Assembly: GCF_000720765.1 (NCBI RefSeq)
Contig: NZ_JODC01000006.1
Location: forward strand, 372,001 to 436,000
Direction of reading: 5' to 3'
Origin: Streptomyces sp. NRRL S-646
GTDB taxonomy: Bacteria > Actinomycetota > Actinomycetes > Streptomycetales > Streptomycetaceae
Length of the DNA stretch: 64,000 nt
In this document: piece after piece, positions 49,691 through 58,530 of the stretch
How the letters are laid out: each line of letters begins with the position of its first letter
Numbering within the stretch: position 1 is the first letter of the stretch
Notes under the pieces: generated by a model
Told to the model about the DNA's origin: nothing
What the model saw: only the letters and a program-made list of their open reading frames with translations
The model's database searches: none
Made by a program: the position numbers and the translations under genes

Positions 49691-50671
49691 TCACAGCAGT
49701 CCTACGGCGGTGTCCACGGCGGCGGCCACATCGCCGTCCGCCGGGTACAGCAGCGAACGGCCGACCACCAGGCCGCGCACGGTGGGGAGTTGGAGGGCGC
49801 CGCGCCACTTCTCGTACGCGCCGTCCTGGTCGTCGCCGACCTCGCCGCCCAGGAGGACGGCGGGGAGGGTGGACGTCTCCATGACCTCGGCCATGTCGTC
49901 GGGGTTCTCGGTGACCGGCAGCTTGAGCCAGGTGTAGGCCGAGGTGCCGCCCAGCCCGGACGCGATGGCGATGGACTTGGTGACCGCCTCCGCCGAAAGG
50001 TCGTTCTTGAGCCGGCCCTCGTCCGTGCGGCGGCTGATGAACGGCTCGACGAAGACGGGGAGTCTGCGCGCGGCCATGTCGTCGATGGCGCGGGCGGTGG
50101 ACTCCAGGGTGGTGAGGGAGCCCGGGTCGTCGTAGTCGATGCGCAGGAGCAGCTTGCCGGCGTCGAAGCCGAGGCGCTCGATGTCCTCGGCGCGGTGGCC
50201 GGTGAAGCGGTCGTCGAGCTCGAAGCTGGCGCCCTGGAGGCCGCCGCGGTTCATCGAGCCCATGACGACCTTGCCCTCGAGGGCGCCGAGCAGCAGCAGG
50301 TCGTCGAGGATGTCGGCGGTGGCGAGGACGCCGTCGACGCCGGGGCGGGAGAGCGCCAGGCAGAGGCGTTCCAGCAGGTCGGCGCGGTTGGCCATGGCGA
50401 ACCTGCGGTCGCCGACACCGAGCGCGCCGCGCGCCGGGTGGTCGGCGGCGACGATCATCAGACGACCGGAGTCGCCGAGCAGCGGCCTGCGGGTGCGGCG
50501 GGCGGCGGCCTCCGCTATCGCCTCGGGGCGGTGGGCACGGATGCGGACGAGTTCACCGACGTCCACGGTCGGGGGTGCGGCTGCGGGCTCGCTCCTCGGA
50601 ACCACGGTCATGCCCAGGCAGCCCGTGTCGTCCGTCTCGTCCACGCCCTGTCGGCGCTTGCGGGTACTCAC
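49691..50671 (-). CDS. Cgl0159-like aldolase of inositol catabolism
   Basis: 326 residues from GTG at 50671, chosen because it overlaps the iolC stop as GTGA; the frame also extends to 50734. The (beta/alpha)8 features include MIVAADHPARGALGVG, GKLLLRIDYDDPGSL, LPVFVEPF and GLVVGRSLLYP. It belongs to the Cgl0159-type group that replaces IolJ in actinobacterial iol clusters. It is expected to split the phosphorylated keto-gluconate to dihydroxyacetone phosphate and malonate semialdehyde; that is inference from context. Confidence 0.85.
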   Translation of the reverse strand: MSTRKRRQGVDETDDTGCLGMTVVPRSEPAAAPPTVDVGELVRIRAHRPEAIAEAAARRTRRPLLGDSGRLMIVAADHPARGALGVGDRRFAMANRADLLERLCLALSRPGVDGVLATADILDDLLLLGALEGKVVMGSMNRGGLQGASFELDDRFTGHRAEDIERLGFDAGKLLLRIDYDDPGSLTTLESTARAIDDMAARRLPVFVEPFISRRTDEGRLKNDLSAEAVTKSIAIASGLGGTSAYTWLKLPVTENPDDMAEVMETSTLPAVLLGGEVGDDQDGAYEKWRGALQLPTVRGLVVGRSLLYPADGDVAAAVDTAVGLL

Positions 50672-51636
50672 AGCACTGCTCCGGCCTTGAGGGCGGCTTC
50701 GATCTCGTCCGGCGTCGGCATGGCGGAGGAGCACTCCAGGCGGGAGGCGACGATCGCGCCGGCCGCGTTGGCGTGCCGCATGATCGTCTCCAGGTCCCAG
50801 CCCTCCAGCAGACCGTGGCAGAGGGAGCCGCCGAAGGCGTCGCCGGCGCCGAGGCCGTTGAGGACGTTCACCGGGAGGGGCGGGACCTCGGCGGACTCGC
50901 CCTTGCTGTTGACGGCGAGGACGCCCTTGGGGCCCTGCTTGACGACGGCGAGTTCGACGCCCGCGTCCAGCAACGCCTGCGCGGCGGCCTGCGGTTCACG
51001 CACTCCGGTGGCGACCTCCACCTCGTCGAGGTTGCCGACCGCGACGGTGGTGTGGCGCAGGGCCTCCTGGTAGAAGGGGCGGGCTGCGGCGGCGGGGTCC
51101 CGCCAGGCTGTGTCTTTCCAAAACATCGGGCGCCAGTCGAGGTCGAAGACCGTCGTACCGGCCTTCGCGCGGTGGGCGAGCGCCGCGAGCGTCGCCGTAC
51201 GGCTGGGCTCCTCGCTCAGGCCCGTGCCGGTGACCCAGAAGATGCGGGCGTCACGGATGGCGTCGAGGTCGAGCTCGTGGGCGTCTATCTCCAGGTCGGG
51301 AGCCTTGGGCTGCCGGTAGAAGTACAGCGGGAAGTCGTCCGGCGGGAAGATCTCGCAGAAGGTGACCGGGGTGGGCAGGCCAGGGACCGGGGTGACCCAG
51401 CGGTCGTCGACGCCGAAGCCCTGCAGGGCCTCGTGCAGGTAGGCGCCGAAGGGGTCGTCGCCGGTGCGCGTGATCACCGCCGTACGGCGGCCGAGGCGGG
51501 CCGCGGCGACCGCGACGTTCGTCGCGGAGCCGCCCAGGAACTTGCCGAAGCTCGTCACCTGCGGCAGCGGGACACCGGTCTGGAGCGGATACAGGTCCAC
51601 TCCGATCCGCCCCATGGTGATCAGGTCGTACGCCAT
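50668..51636 (-). CDS. iolC: 5-dehydro-2-deoxygluconokinase
   Basis: 322 residues. A PfkB-family sugar kinase: LITMGRIGVDLYPLQTG at the start, FLGGSATNVAVAAARLG for substrate binding, and NGLGAGDAFGGSL with the catalytic aspartate. It phosphorylates 2-deoxy-5-keto-gluconate. First gene of the leftward iol operon, divergent from the iolE-like gene. Confidence 0.95.
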   Translation of the reverse strand: MAYDLITMGRIGVDLYPLQTGVPLPQVTSFGKFLGGSATNVAVAAARLGRRTAVITRTGDDPFGAYLHEALQGFGVDDRWVTPVPGLPTPVTFCEIFPPDDFPLYFYRQPKAPDLEIDAHELDLDAIRDARIFWVTGTGLSEEPSRTATLAALAHRAKAGTTVFDLDWRPMFWKDTAWRDPAAAARPFYQEALRHTTVAVGNLDEVEVATGVREPQAAAQALLDAGVELAVVKQGPKGVLAVNSKGESAEVPPLPVNVLNGLGAGDAFGGSLCHGLLEGWDLETIMRHANAAGAIVASRLECSSAMPTPDEIEAALKAGAVL

Positions 51637-51701
51637 CGGCTTCCCTTCGTTACGGCTCTCCCCGCGTTTTTAGCCCCGCACGCGGAGCCCTGTCAATGTT
51701 T

Positions 51702-51711
51702 TGTCCAGACA
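51702..51711. promoter_or_regulatory. candidate GntR-type operator, iol divergent promoter
   Basis: TGTC-CA-GACA lies between iolC and the iolE-like gene. The form GT-N4-AC-like is frequent for GntR regulators such as IolR. The regulator gene itself is not in the window. Confidence 0.4.
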
Positions 51712-51761
51712 TTCGGACGAGACCTTGACAGCGCTTACCACGCACACGGAAGCTGGCCGGC

Positions 51762-52682
51762 ATGACGTCGTTGTCACCCTCCTCTTCCTCACTGTCCCGC
51801 ATCCGCATCGGGTCGGCCCCCGACTCCTGGGGTGTGTGGTTCCCCGACGACCCGCAGCAGGTCCCCTGGCAGCGCTTCCTCGACGAGGTCGCGCAGTCCG
51901 GCTACGAGTGGATCGAGCTGGGCCCGTACGGGTACCTGCCGACCGATCCGGCCGTCCTCAGGGAGGAGACCTCCCGGCGTGGCCTGAAGGTGTCGGCGGG
52001 GACCGTGTTCACGGGCCTGCACCACGGCGAGGCGGTCTGGGAGAAGACCTGGGCGCACGTCGCGGACAACGCGGTGCTCGCGCAGGCCATGGGTGCGTCC
52101 CATCTGGTGGTCATCCCGTCCTTCTGGCGGGACGACAAGACCGGTGAGGTGCTGGAGCCGGACACGCTGACGGCCGAACAGTGGCGGAATCTGACCTCTC
52201 TGACCGAGCGGCTCGGGCGGGAGGTGCGGGAGCGGTACGGGCTGCAGATCGTCGTCCATCCGCATGCCGACACTCATGTCGACAGCGAGGAGAACGTCGT
52301 CCGGTTCCTGGACGGGACGGACTCCGGGCTGGTGTCGCTGTGCCTGGACACGGGGCACTACGCGTACTGCGGTGGGGACAGCGTCAAGCTGATCGAGACG
52401 TACGGGGAGCGGATCGGGTATCTGCATCTGAAGCAGGTGGATCCGGAGATCCTCGCCGATGTCCGGGCCAACCAGGTGCCGTTCGGGCCTGCGGTGGCGC
52501 GAGGTGTGATGTGTGAACCGCCTGCCGGGGTGCCGGCGCTCGGCCCCGTCCTGGAGGCGGCTCAGAAGCTGGACGTGGATCTCTTCGCGATCGTCGAGCA
52601 GGACATGTATCCGTGTGAGCCTGACAAGCCGTTGCCTATTGCTCAGCGGACTCGGGCGTTTCTGCGGTCCTGTGGGGCCTGA
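51762..52682 (+). CDS. iolE: inosose dehydratase-like sugar isomerase
   Basis: 306 residues. A xylose-isomerase-like TIM barrel: IGSAPDSWGVWFPDDP at the start (characteristic of IolE), VVHPHADTHVDSEENV and CLDTGHYAYCGGD with the metal-binding His and Glu/Asp, then YLHLKQVDPE. It dehydrates 2-keto-myo-inositol. It is divergent from iolC, so both sides of the pathway share one control region. An inositol dehydrogenase (iolG) is not in the window. Confidence 0.88.
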   Translation: MTSLSPSSSSLSRIRIGSAPDSWGVWFPDDPQQVPWQRFLDEVAQSGYEWIELGPYGYLPTDPAVLREETSRRGLKVSAGTVFTGLHHGEAVWEKTWAHVADNAVLAQAMGASHLVVIPSFWRDDKTGEVLEPDTLTAEQWRNLTSLTERLGREVRERYGLQIVVHPHADTHVDSEENVVRFLDGTDSGLVSLCLDTGHYAYCGGDSVKLIETYGERIGYLHLKQVDPEILADVRANQVPFGPAVARGVMCEPPAGVPALGPVLEAAQKLDVDLFAIVEQDMYPCEPDKPLPIAQRTRAFLRSCGA

Positions 52683-52719
52683 GAGCGCCTGATCGTCTGC
52701 CCGGTTCGGTAGTTGTGCG

Positions 52720-52790
52720 AGTGCGGGTCGTTTGTGGCTTGTCGCGCCCACGCGACGGAGTCGCATATTGACACTGCCTCGCGCCCCTAA
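52720..52790. repeat. dispersed repeat copy 5
   Basis: GTCGCGCCCACGCGACGGAG, then the GTCGCATATTGACA unit and GCGCCCCTAA. Paralogue of 43731-43802. Confidence 0.8.
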
Positions 52791-52908
52791 GGGGGTTGCA
52801 GCATGGGTGGATGACAAGTGCCGTGCAGGTTCGGTCGGGCGCCGGGGGAGGTCTCCGACGGCCCCGCCACGGGGAACCGGGGGAGCCGGTGGGCCGGGCC
52901 CGGCGATA

Positions 52909-52947
52909 GGGGTCTCCCCGGGCTCGAGCGAAGTCGAGAGTTTGGGG
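52909..52947. repeat. dispersed repeat copy 6 (hairpin module)
   Basis: GGTCTCCCCGGGCTCGAGCG, then AAGTCGAGAGTTTGGGGA. It is the reverse orientation of the module at 61398-61436 with a few changes. Confidence 0.7.
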
Positions 52948-53212
52948 AAGGGTCCGGCCCACCTCGGCGATGTCAACGCACCACGCCTCTGAGCCCGCCC
53001 GCACGTTTGCAGCACTCGTGTCACAAACACCCCTTTCCTGTCACGGGTGTCGCATGTGCGCGAGGCTTGCGTCACACCCGTCCCACAGACCCTGCCCTCC
53101 CCTCACGCTCCGTCGTTGACCAGGCACAGATCTGTGATCGCCAGCGCAGCGCCCGGCTCCCCCGACGGCCGCCCCCGGCCGCCCCCGCGGTGCGCGCGGG
53201 GAGGTGCTACCC

Positions 53213-53437
53213 ATGACCGACCGAAGGCTCTGGTCGTACAAGGAGATCGCGGCGCACATCAAGGTGCAGCCGGACACCGTGCGGTCCTACCGCAAGCACG
53301 GGCTGCTGCCGCCGCCCGACCACGTGGAGGGCGGCAAGCCCTTCTGGTACGCGGACACGGTCCGGGCCTGGGTCGCCTCCCGGCCCGGAAACCGCGGCCG
53401 CAGAGACGACGAGGCCCCTGACCACCCGGTCTCCTGA
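53213..53437 (+). CDS. small helix-turn-helix DNA-binding protein
   Basis: 74 residues; GGGGAGG precedes the ATG. It has an excisionase/MerR-like HTH: WSYKEIAAHIKVQPDTVRSYRKHGLLPPPDHVEGGKPFWYADTVRAWV. A short acidic tail follows. It could be an orphan regulator or an excisionase-like architectural protein. No recombinase gene is adjacent. Confidence 0.8.
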   Translation: MTDRRLWSYKEIAAHIKVQPDTVRSYRKHGLLPPPDHVEGGKPFWYADTVRAWVASRPGNRGRRDDEAPDHPVS

Positions 53438-53478
53438 GCTCGCGGCCTCGCGGCCTTCTGGCCTCGTGAAAAACGACC

Positions 53479-53505
53479 TGTGCCCCACCTGCCCCGTGGG
53501 GCACA
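53479..53505. promoter_or_regulatory. 10-bp inverted repeat immediately before the GNAT gene
   Basis: TGTGCCCCAC (53479-53488) and GTGGGGCACA (53496-53505) are perfect arms with a 7-base spacer, ending 8 bases before the ATG at 53514. It may be an operator or an RNA hairpin hiding the translation start. Confidence 0.55.
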
Positions 53506-53513
53506 GTCGTCTC

Positions 53514-54080
53514 ATGAGCGACTTCTCAGTGAAGCCCGTACTGACCGGTGAGAAGAGCGTCCTGCGGCCCTTCACCGCGGCAGACGCCGAGGTGATGTGG
53601 GAGATCATCCAGGACCCCGAGGTCATCCGCTTCACGGGCGAACCGTCCACCGAGTTCACCCTGGCACTCCTGCGGTCCTTGTACGGCGCCCGGGCCACCT
53701 CCCCCGACCGGCTCGACCTCGCCGTCACCGACCCCGCCACGGGCGAACTCCTCGGCGAGGTCGTGCTGTACGAGTGGGATCCGGGGGCGCGCAGCTGCAC
53801 GTTCCGCACGCTGATCGGCCCCCGGGGGCGCGGCCGGGGTATCGGCACCGAAGCCACTCGGCTGATCATCGGGTACGGCTTCGAGCAACTGGGGCTGCAC
53901 CGCATCCAGTTGGAGGCCTACGGCCACAACCACCGGGCCCTGCGTGTCTACGAGAAGGTCGGGTTCGTGACCGAGGGCATCCTGCGGGAGGTGGAGATGC
54001 GCGACGGCGAGTGGGTCGACGAGGTGGTCATGGGCCTTCTCGACCGCGAGTGGAAGGCCCTCAGCTCCACGGCTCGATGA
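53514..54080 (+). CDS. GNAT-family N-acetyltransferase
   Basis: 188 residues from ATG at 53514; the longer frame from 53466 would translate the inverted repeat. The GNAT fold reads [16 protein letters not shown], the acetyl-CoA loop [21 protein letters not shown], and [20 protein letters not shown]. This is the RimJ/RimL-like group that acetylates amino groups on proteins or small molecules. Substrate unknown. It converges with the alcohol dehydrogenase gene, overlapping it by 20 bases. Confidence 0.88.
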   Translation: MSDFSVKPVLTGEKSVLRPFTAADAEVMWEIIQDPEVIRFTGEPSTEFTLALLRSLYGARATSPDRLDLAVTDPATGELLGEVVLYEWDPGARSCTFRTLIGPRGRGRGIGTEATRLIIGYGFEQLGLHRIQLEAYGHNHRALRVYEKVGFVTEGILREVEMRDGEWVDEVVMGLLDREWKALSSTAR

Positions 54081-55104
54081 CCGTCACCCCCGCTCCCGGC
54101 GTCGTCCCCATCGCCGCCAGCGCGTCGGGGGTCGCGTCCAGGGTGATCGTGGACGTGACCAGCAGGTCGGGGCGGAGCACGCCCGCTCTGACCAGCTCCA
54201 GCATCGGCGGGTAGGTGTGCGCCGCCATGCCGTGGCTGCCGAGGAGTTCGAGTTCCAGGGCGATCGCTCGGCCCATCGGGACGGGGGTCGTGCCGGTGGG
54301 TGACGGGAGCAGGCCCACCTGGACGTGGCGGCCGCGGCGGCGCAGGCCGTTCACGGACGCGGCGCAGGTGACGGGTGAGCCGAGGGCGTCGAGGGACAGC
54401 TGCGCACCGCCGCCGGTCAGCTCGCGGATCGCCGCGGCCGTGTCCGGTGTCCGTGCCGCGTCCACGCACTCCGTCGCGCCGAACTTCCGCGCCAGGTCCA
54501 GCGCCTGAGGCGATACGTCCACCGCGATCACCCGCGCCCCCGATGCCGCCGCGATCATCACCGCGGACAGGCCCACACCCCCGCAACCGTGCACCGCGAC
54601 CCACTCCCCCGCCGCCACCCGGCCCTGCTGCACGACCGCGCGGAACGCCGTGGCGAACCGGCAGCCGAGCGCTGCCGCTGTGGCGAAGGACAGTTCCTGC
54701 GGTACGGCGACGAGATTGACGTCGGCGTGGTCCAGCGCCACGTACTGGGCGAACGAGCCCCAGTGGGTGAAGCCGGGCTGGGTTTGCCGCTCGCACACCT
54801 GCTGGTCGCCCGCGGCGCATGCGGCGCAGCTGCCACATGCACACACGAAGGGGACGGTAACTCGGTCGCCGGGGTGCCAGGCGGTCACTCTGGCGCCGAC
54901 CGCCTCCACGACACCGGCCAGTTCGTGGCCCGGTACGTGAGGGAGGGTGATGTCGGGGTCATGGCCCTGCCAGCCGTGCCAGTCGCTTCGGCATAGGCCG
55001 GTCGCCTCGACGCGCACGACCACACCGTGGTCCGCCGGCTGAGGGTCCGGCACTTCCCGTACCTCAGCGGGCTCCCCGTACTGCTCGAACACCACTGCCC
55101 GCAT
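54061..55104 (-). CDS. zinc-dependent alcohol dehydrogenase
   Basis: 347 residues from ATG at 55104, with GGGAG upstream. Catalytic zinc ligands lie in [10 protein letters not shown] and PGHELAG. The structural-zinc cysteines are in [17 protein letters not shown]. The NAD site is [15 protein letters not shown]. It oxidises an alcohol or polyol with NAD. The upstream MMPL gene now reads 41 bases into this gene because of a repeat insertion. Confidence 0.93.
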   Translation of the reverse strand: MRAVVFEQYGEPAEVREVPDPQPADHGVVVRVEATGLCRSDWHGWQGHDPDITLPHVPGHELAGVVEAVGARVTAWHPGDRVTVPFVCACGSCAACAAGDQQVCERQTQPGFTHWGSFAQYVALDHADVNLVAVPQELSFATAAALGCRFATAFRAVVQQGRVAAGEWVAVHGCGGVGLSAVMIAAASGARVIAVDVSPQALDLARKFGATECVDAARTPDTAAAIRELTGGGAQLSLDALGSPVTCAASVNGLRRRGRHVQVGLLPSPTGTTPVPMGRAIALELELLGSHGMAAHTYPPMLELVRAGVLRPDLLVTSTITLDATPDALAAMGTTPGAGVTVIEPWS

Positions 55105-57361
55105 GTGCGCTCCCATCGCCGTTTTCCTCTGCGGGTACATCGTGGCCGGTCGCGCCCGGCGGAGCCGCATATTGCTGCAGCCCCGCGCCCCTGAGGGGGG
55201 TTCGCTCACCGCCTGTTTCGCTGAGACCGAACCTTTGGTGGAACCTCCGCAGCGGCCCCGGCGCCCACCAGGTCGCACGCCCCGTCAGCCTCATCACCGC
55301 CGGTACCAACAGGCTCCGTACGATCATCGCGTCCATCAGCACCGCCAGGGCGATGCCCAGGCCGAGCATCTTGGTGTTGGTGACCCGGGAGGTGCCGATG
55401 GCGACCATCACCACCGCCAGGATCACCGCCGCTGCTGTGATCAGCCCGCCGGTGCGCTGCAGGCCGTGGCGGACCGCCTCGTTGTGGTCGCCCGTTGTGT
55501 CGTACTCCTCCTTGATACGGGAGAGCAGGAAGACGCCGTAGTCCATGGAGAGGCCGAAGGCCACGCAGAACATCAGGACCGGCAGGGTGGTCTCTATGGA
55601 GCCGGGGCTGGTGAAGCCGAGCAGACCGGACAGGTGGCCGTCCTGGAAGACCCAGACCACCGCGCCGAACATGGCGGTCAGGCTGAGCGCGTTGAGCACC
55701 ACCGCCTGGATCGGTATCAGCACGCTGCCGGTCAGCAGGAAGACCAGGAGCAGGGTGACGATCGCGATGAAGGCGGCCGCCCAGGGCAGGCGCTCGGCTA
55801 TCGCGTGCTTGGAGTCGACCAGAACGGCCGCCGTGCCGGTCACCTTGGTGTCGAAGGGGGCGTGCGTGGCGCGCAGGTCACCCACGAGGCGCTGGGCCGT
55901 GTCGTCCACGGCCTCCCCCTTGGGCAGCACGGTGAAGTACGCCGACGCTCCCTTCACCAGCGGGCCGTCGACCCTCAGCACGCCGGGCAGGGCGGCTATC
56001 CGGTCCTTGTACGCGGTGTACTGGGCGGGGGTCGCCTTTCCCTCGGCCAGCACCTCCAGGCCGCCGCCCGGGGTGCCCGGGAAGCCGTCGCGGATGTGCT
56101 GCTGGACCACGTGGGACTCTGCGGTCGAGGGGAGTTGACGGTCGTCAGCGGTGCCGAACTTCACGCCCAGGAAGGGCAGTCCGAGGACGATCAGGACAGC
56201 GGTGGTCGCCACGGCGAAGAGCGGGGCCCGGCGCATCACCAGGGTCGCCATCCGCGCCCAGGCCGTGCCCTCCTCGCCGGAGGTCCTCGGCGCCCGTCCC
56301 CGCCGGAACAGGCGGCGCAGATCCAGGGAGTCGACCCGGTGTCCCAGCAGGACCAGGGCTGCCGGAAGCAGGATCAGTGCGGCCGCGGCCGCCAGCAGGA
56401 CCACCGCTATGCCGGCGTATGCGAAAGACCGCAGGAAGTACTGCGGGAAGAGCAGCATCGCCGCGAGGGAGACCGCGACCGTGAGGGACGAGAAGAGGAC
56501 TGTGCGGCCGGCTGTGCGCAGGGTGGTGCCCACCGCCGTCAACGGGTCGGCGCCCGTGGACAGTTCTTCACGGAAGCGGCGGACGATGAACAGCGCGTAG
56601 TCGATGGCCAGGCCCAGCCCCAGGGCCGTGGTGAGGTTCATCGCGAAGACCGAGACGTCGGTGAACTCGGTCAGTCCGCGCAGCACCGCGTTGGTCCCGA
56701 GGATCGCGACGACGCCGATGCCCAGCGGCAGCAGGGCGGCGATCGCCGACCCGAAGACCATCACCAGCAGCACGAGTGTCACCGGCAGGGCGATCATCTC
56801 GGCGCGGGTCAGGTCCTCCTTGATGATCGTCTGCATCTCGTGCCGCACGGCGACGAGACCGCCGACCTTCACCTGCACCGGGCCGTGTGTGCCGCGGTAG
56901 TGGGGCGCGATGCGGTCCAGGGTGTCGCCCATAGCCTTCTCGTCACCTGTGATGTGCGCGGCGATCAGCGCCTCGTGGCCGTCCTTGGCGCGGAGTGCCG
57001 GTGATGCGGACTGCCAGTAGGAGCCGACCCCTGTGACGCCCTTCTCACCGGCCAGGCGCGCGGTGAGGCGCCGGGCCTGGGCGGCGACGGCGGGGTCGTC
57101 CACCGAGGAACGGCCCGAGTCGACGAGGAGCAGCAGATTGGGCTGGGAGTCCGGGAACTCGCGCTCCAGCGCCTTGGTCGCATACGTCGACTGGGCGTCC
57201 GGGTCCTCCCAGCCGCCGCTGCCCAGGCGGTCGGCCACCCCACTGCCGGCCAGCACGGCGAGCGCGGTGATGACCAGGGCCACAAGCAGTGAGAGCCGTG
57301 GGCGGGCGGTCACGAAGCGGGTCCAGCCCCCGGGGCGCGGTGGCTTGTTGACTTCGGTCAT
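55064..57361 (-). CDS. MMPL/RND-family exporter
   Basis: 765 residues. It has two repeated halves, each with an extracellular loop and a membrane bundle: [22 protein letters not shown] in the first and [24 protein letters not shown] in the second, with the aspartate-tyrosine pairs used for proton transfer. It likely exports a lipid or drug. The last 45 or so residues, from about GGERTPLRG, are read through a dispersed repeat (55139-55195) and into the alcohol dehydrogenase gene. The native C-terminus is therefore probably near RFGLSE. Divergent from its TetR regulator. Confidence 0.92.
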   Translation of the reverse strand: MTEVNKPPRPGGWTRFVTARPRLSLLVALVITALAVLAGSGVADRLGSGGWEDPDAQSTYATKALEREFPDSQPNLLLLVDSGRSSVDDPAVAAQARRLTARLAGEKGVTGVGSYWQSASPALRAKDGHEALIAAHITGDEKAMGDTLDRIAPHYRGTHGPVQVKVGGLVAVRHEMQTIIKEDLTRAEMIALPVTLVLLVMVFGSAIAALLPLGIGVVAILGTNAVLRGLTEFTDVSVFAMNLTTALGLGLAIDYALFIVRRFREELSTGADPLTAVGTTLRTAGRTVLFSSLTVAVSLAAMLLFPQYFLRSFAYAGIAVVLLAAAAALILLPAALVLLGHRVDSLDLRRLFRRGRAPRTSGEEGTAWARMATLVMRRAPLFAVATTAVLIVLGLPFLGVKFGTADDRQLPSTAESHVVQQHIRDGFPGTPGGGLEVLAEGKATPAQYTAYKDRIAALPGVLRVDGPLVKGASAYFTVLPKGEAVDDTAQRLVGDLRATHAPFDTKVTGTAAVLVDSKHAIAERLPWAAAFIAIVTLLLVFLLTGSVLIPIQAVVLNALSLTAMFGAVVWVFQDGHLSGLLGFTSPGSIETTLPVLMFCVAFGLSMDYGVFLLSRIKEEYDTTGDHNEAVRHGLQRTGGLITAAAVILAVVMVAIGTSRVTNTKMLGLGIALAVLMDAMIVRSLLVPAVMRLTGRATWWAPGPLRRFHQRFGLSETGGERTPLRGAGLQQYAAPPGATGHDVPAEENGDGSAHAGSGVRAVRGAR
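55139..55195. repeat. dispersed repeat copy 7, at the 3' end of the MMPL gene
   Basis: GGTCGCGCCCGGCGGAGCCG, then CATATTGCTGCAG and CCCCGCGCCCCTGA. It is translated as part of the MMPL tail. Confidence 0.8.
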
Positions 57362-57401
57362 CGTGCGGTGTCCCCTTCACCGTGGAAACCATAAGCTGGC
57401 A

Positions 57402-57456
57402 AACACGAGACATCGCTCGCGTTTCATCTGCACCCAGAATGCGAGCGACCGCTCGC
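57402..57456. promoter_or_regulatory. two TetR operators between tetR and the MMPL gene
   Basis: GCGAGCG-AC-CGCTCGC (57441-57456) is a perfect 7-bp dyad. The segment at 57402-57424 repeats its right half (CGCTCGCGTTT) with a degenerate left half. They lie between the MMPL and TetR starts, so one repressor can block both promoters. Confidence 0.75.
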
Positions 57457-57492
57457 GTTTGTCAATCGCGTTCGGAGAACTGGGGATAACGC

Positions 57493-58164
57493 GTGCCCGA
57501 GAACTCACAGAAGGAACAGCCGCGCCGCCGTCAGGCCCGCGGCGAGCGCCGCATCGCCCAGCTCCTGGAGGCCGCCGCCTCGGTCTTCTGCACCACCGGC
57601 TACACGGCCGCCAGCACCAACGCCATCGCCCGCGAGGCCGGCGTCTCGCCGGGGACGCTGTACCAGTTCTTCCCGAACAAGGAAGCGATCGCGATCGAGC
57701 TGGGCGACCGGCTGATGCACGAGATGCGGGAGACGTACGGCGAGGCGCTCGCGCCCGTCGACCCGGCGACCTCGCTGGAGGAGGCGGTCGGCGCCGCCGT
57801 GGACCGGTTCATCGCCTTCAACTGCGACCACCCGGTGTTCTTCGCGCTGATGCACGGCCCCGACATCCCGGGCCGGATCGCCGAGGAGCACGACGCCCTG
57901 CACGCGACCCTGGTCTCCCGGATCGAGGACCTGCTGTTCTCGCTGCTGCCGGACGCACCCCCGGCCGACGTCACCCGCACCGCGCATGTCTGCCTCGGCA
58001 TGTACAAGGCGGGCCTGGAGCTGGTCCTCGCCCACGAGGGCGCCGAACGCGACGCGTACACCCGGGAGATCAAGAACGTACTGATCCGCTATCTGGAGCC
58101 CTTGGTCGGCGACCGCCTGGGCACCCAGCAGGACACAGATGCCACCACGACTCGCACCGCCTGA
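57493..58164 (+). CDS. TetR-family repressor
   Basis: 223 residues from GTG. HTH: LLEAAASVFCTTGYTAASTNAIAREAGVSPGTLYQFFPNKEAI. The C-terminal ligand domain is typical in length. It is divergent from the MMPL exporter and very likely controls it through the pair of CGCTCGC dyads. The inducing ligand may be the exporter's substrate. Confidence 0.93.
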   Translation: MPENSQKEQPRRRQARGERRIAQLLEAAASVFCTTGYTAASTNAIAREAGVSPGTLYQFFPNKEAIAIELGDRLMHEMRETYGEALAPVDPATSLEEAVGAAVDRFIAFNCDHPVFFALMHGPDIPGRIAEEHDALHATLVSRIEDLLFSLLPDAPPADVTRTAHVCLGMYKAGLELVLAHEGAERDAYTREIKNVLIRYLEPLVGDRLGTQQDTDATTTRTA

Positions 58165-58188
58165 CCGCCACGCCCCTCCTTGGATGGG

Positions 58189-58207
58189 TACCCCCTAGGG
58201 GTATAGT
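58189..58207 (+). promoter_or_regulatory. CsoR-type copper operator and -10 element
   Basis: TACCCC-CTA-GGGGTA (58189-58203) is a perfect dyad of the form bound by actinobacterial CsoR. It overlaps a -10 element TATAGT (58202-58207). Copper would release the repressor and start the copZ-copA operon. No csoR gene is in the window. Confidence 0.8.
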
Positions 58208-58270
58208 GTGAGAGGTGGAGGGCCTCCCGTGGGCCCCCGCAGCCCCACACGCCTCGACGAGGAGAACGAC

Positions 58271-58510
58271 ATGACCGCCCAGACCGACACCCCGGGGACC
58301 GTCACCACCGTCTACAAGGTGAGCGGCATGAGCTGCGGACACTGCGAGGGTTCCGTCTCCGGTGAACTCCTCGAGCTTCCCGGCGTCAGCTCGGTGACGG
58401 CCGTCGCCGCGTCCGGTGAGGTCACCGTCGTCTCCGCGGCCCCGCTCGACGAGGCCGCCGTGCGCGCCGCGGTGGACGAGGCGGGCTTCGAGCTCGTCGG
58501 CCAGGTCTGA
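58271..58510 (+). CDS. copZ: copper chaperone CopZ
   Basis: 79 residues; GAGGAGAAC precedes the ATG. A single heavy-metal-associated domain with the GMSCGHC copper-binding motif. It carries Cu(I) to the CopA ATPase, encoded 20 bases downstream. Behind a CsoR-type operator. Confidence 0.93.
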   Translation: MTAQTDTPGTVTTVYKVSGMSCGHCEGSVSGELLELPGVSSVTAVAASGEVTVVSAAPLDEAAVRAAVDEAGFELVGQV

Positions 58511-58530
58511 CGGAAGCCGGGGGACCCGCG

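Larger units (their letters stand above)
52683..53212. other. non-coding stretch with two dispersed repeats
   Basis: I see no gene. Repeat copy 5 (52720-52790) is very like copy 4. The hairpin module (52909-52947, with CTCGAGCGAAGTCGAGAG) is copy 6. The rest leads to the promoter of the small HTH gene. Confidence 0.6.
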
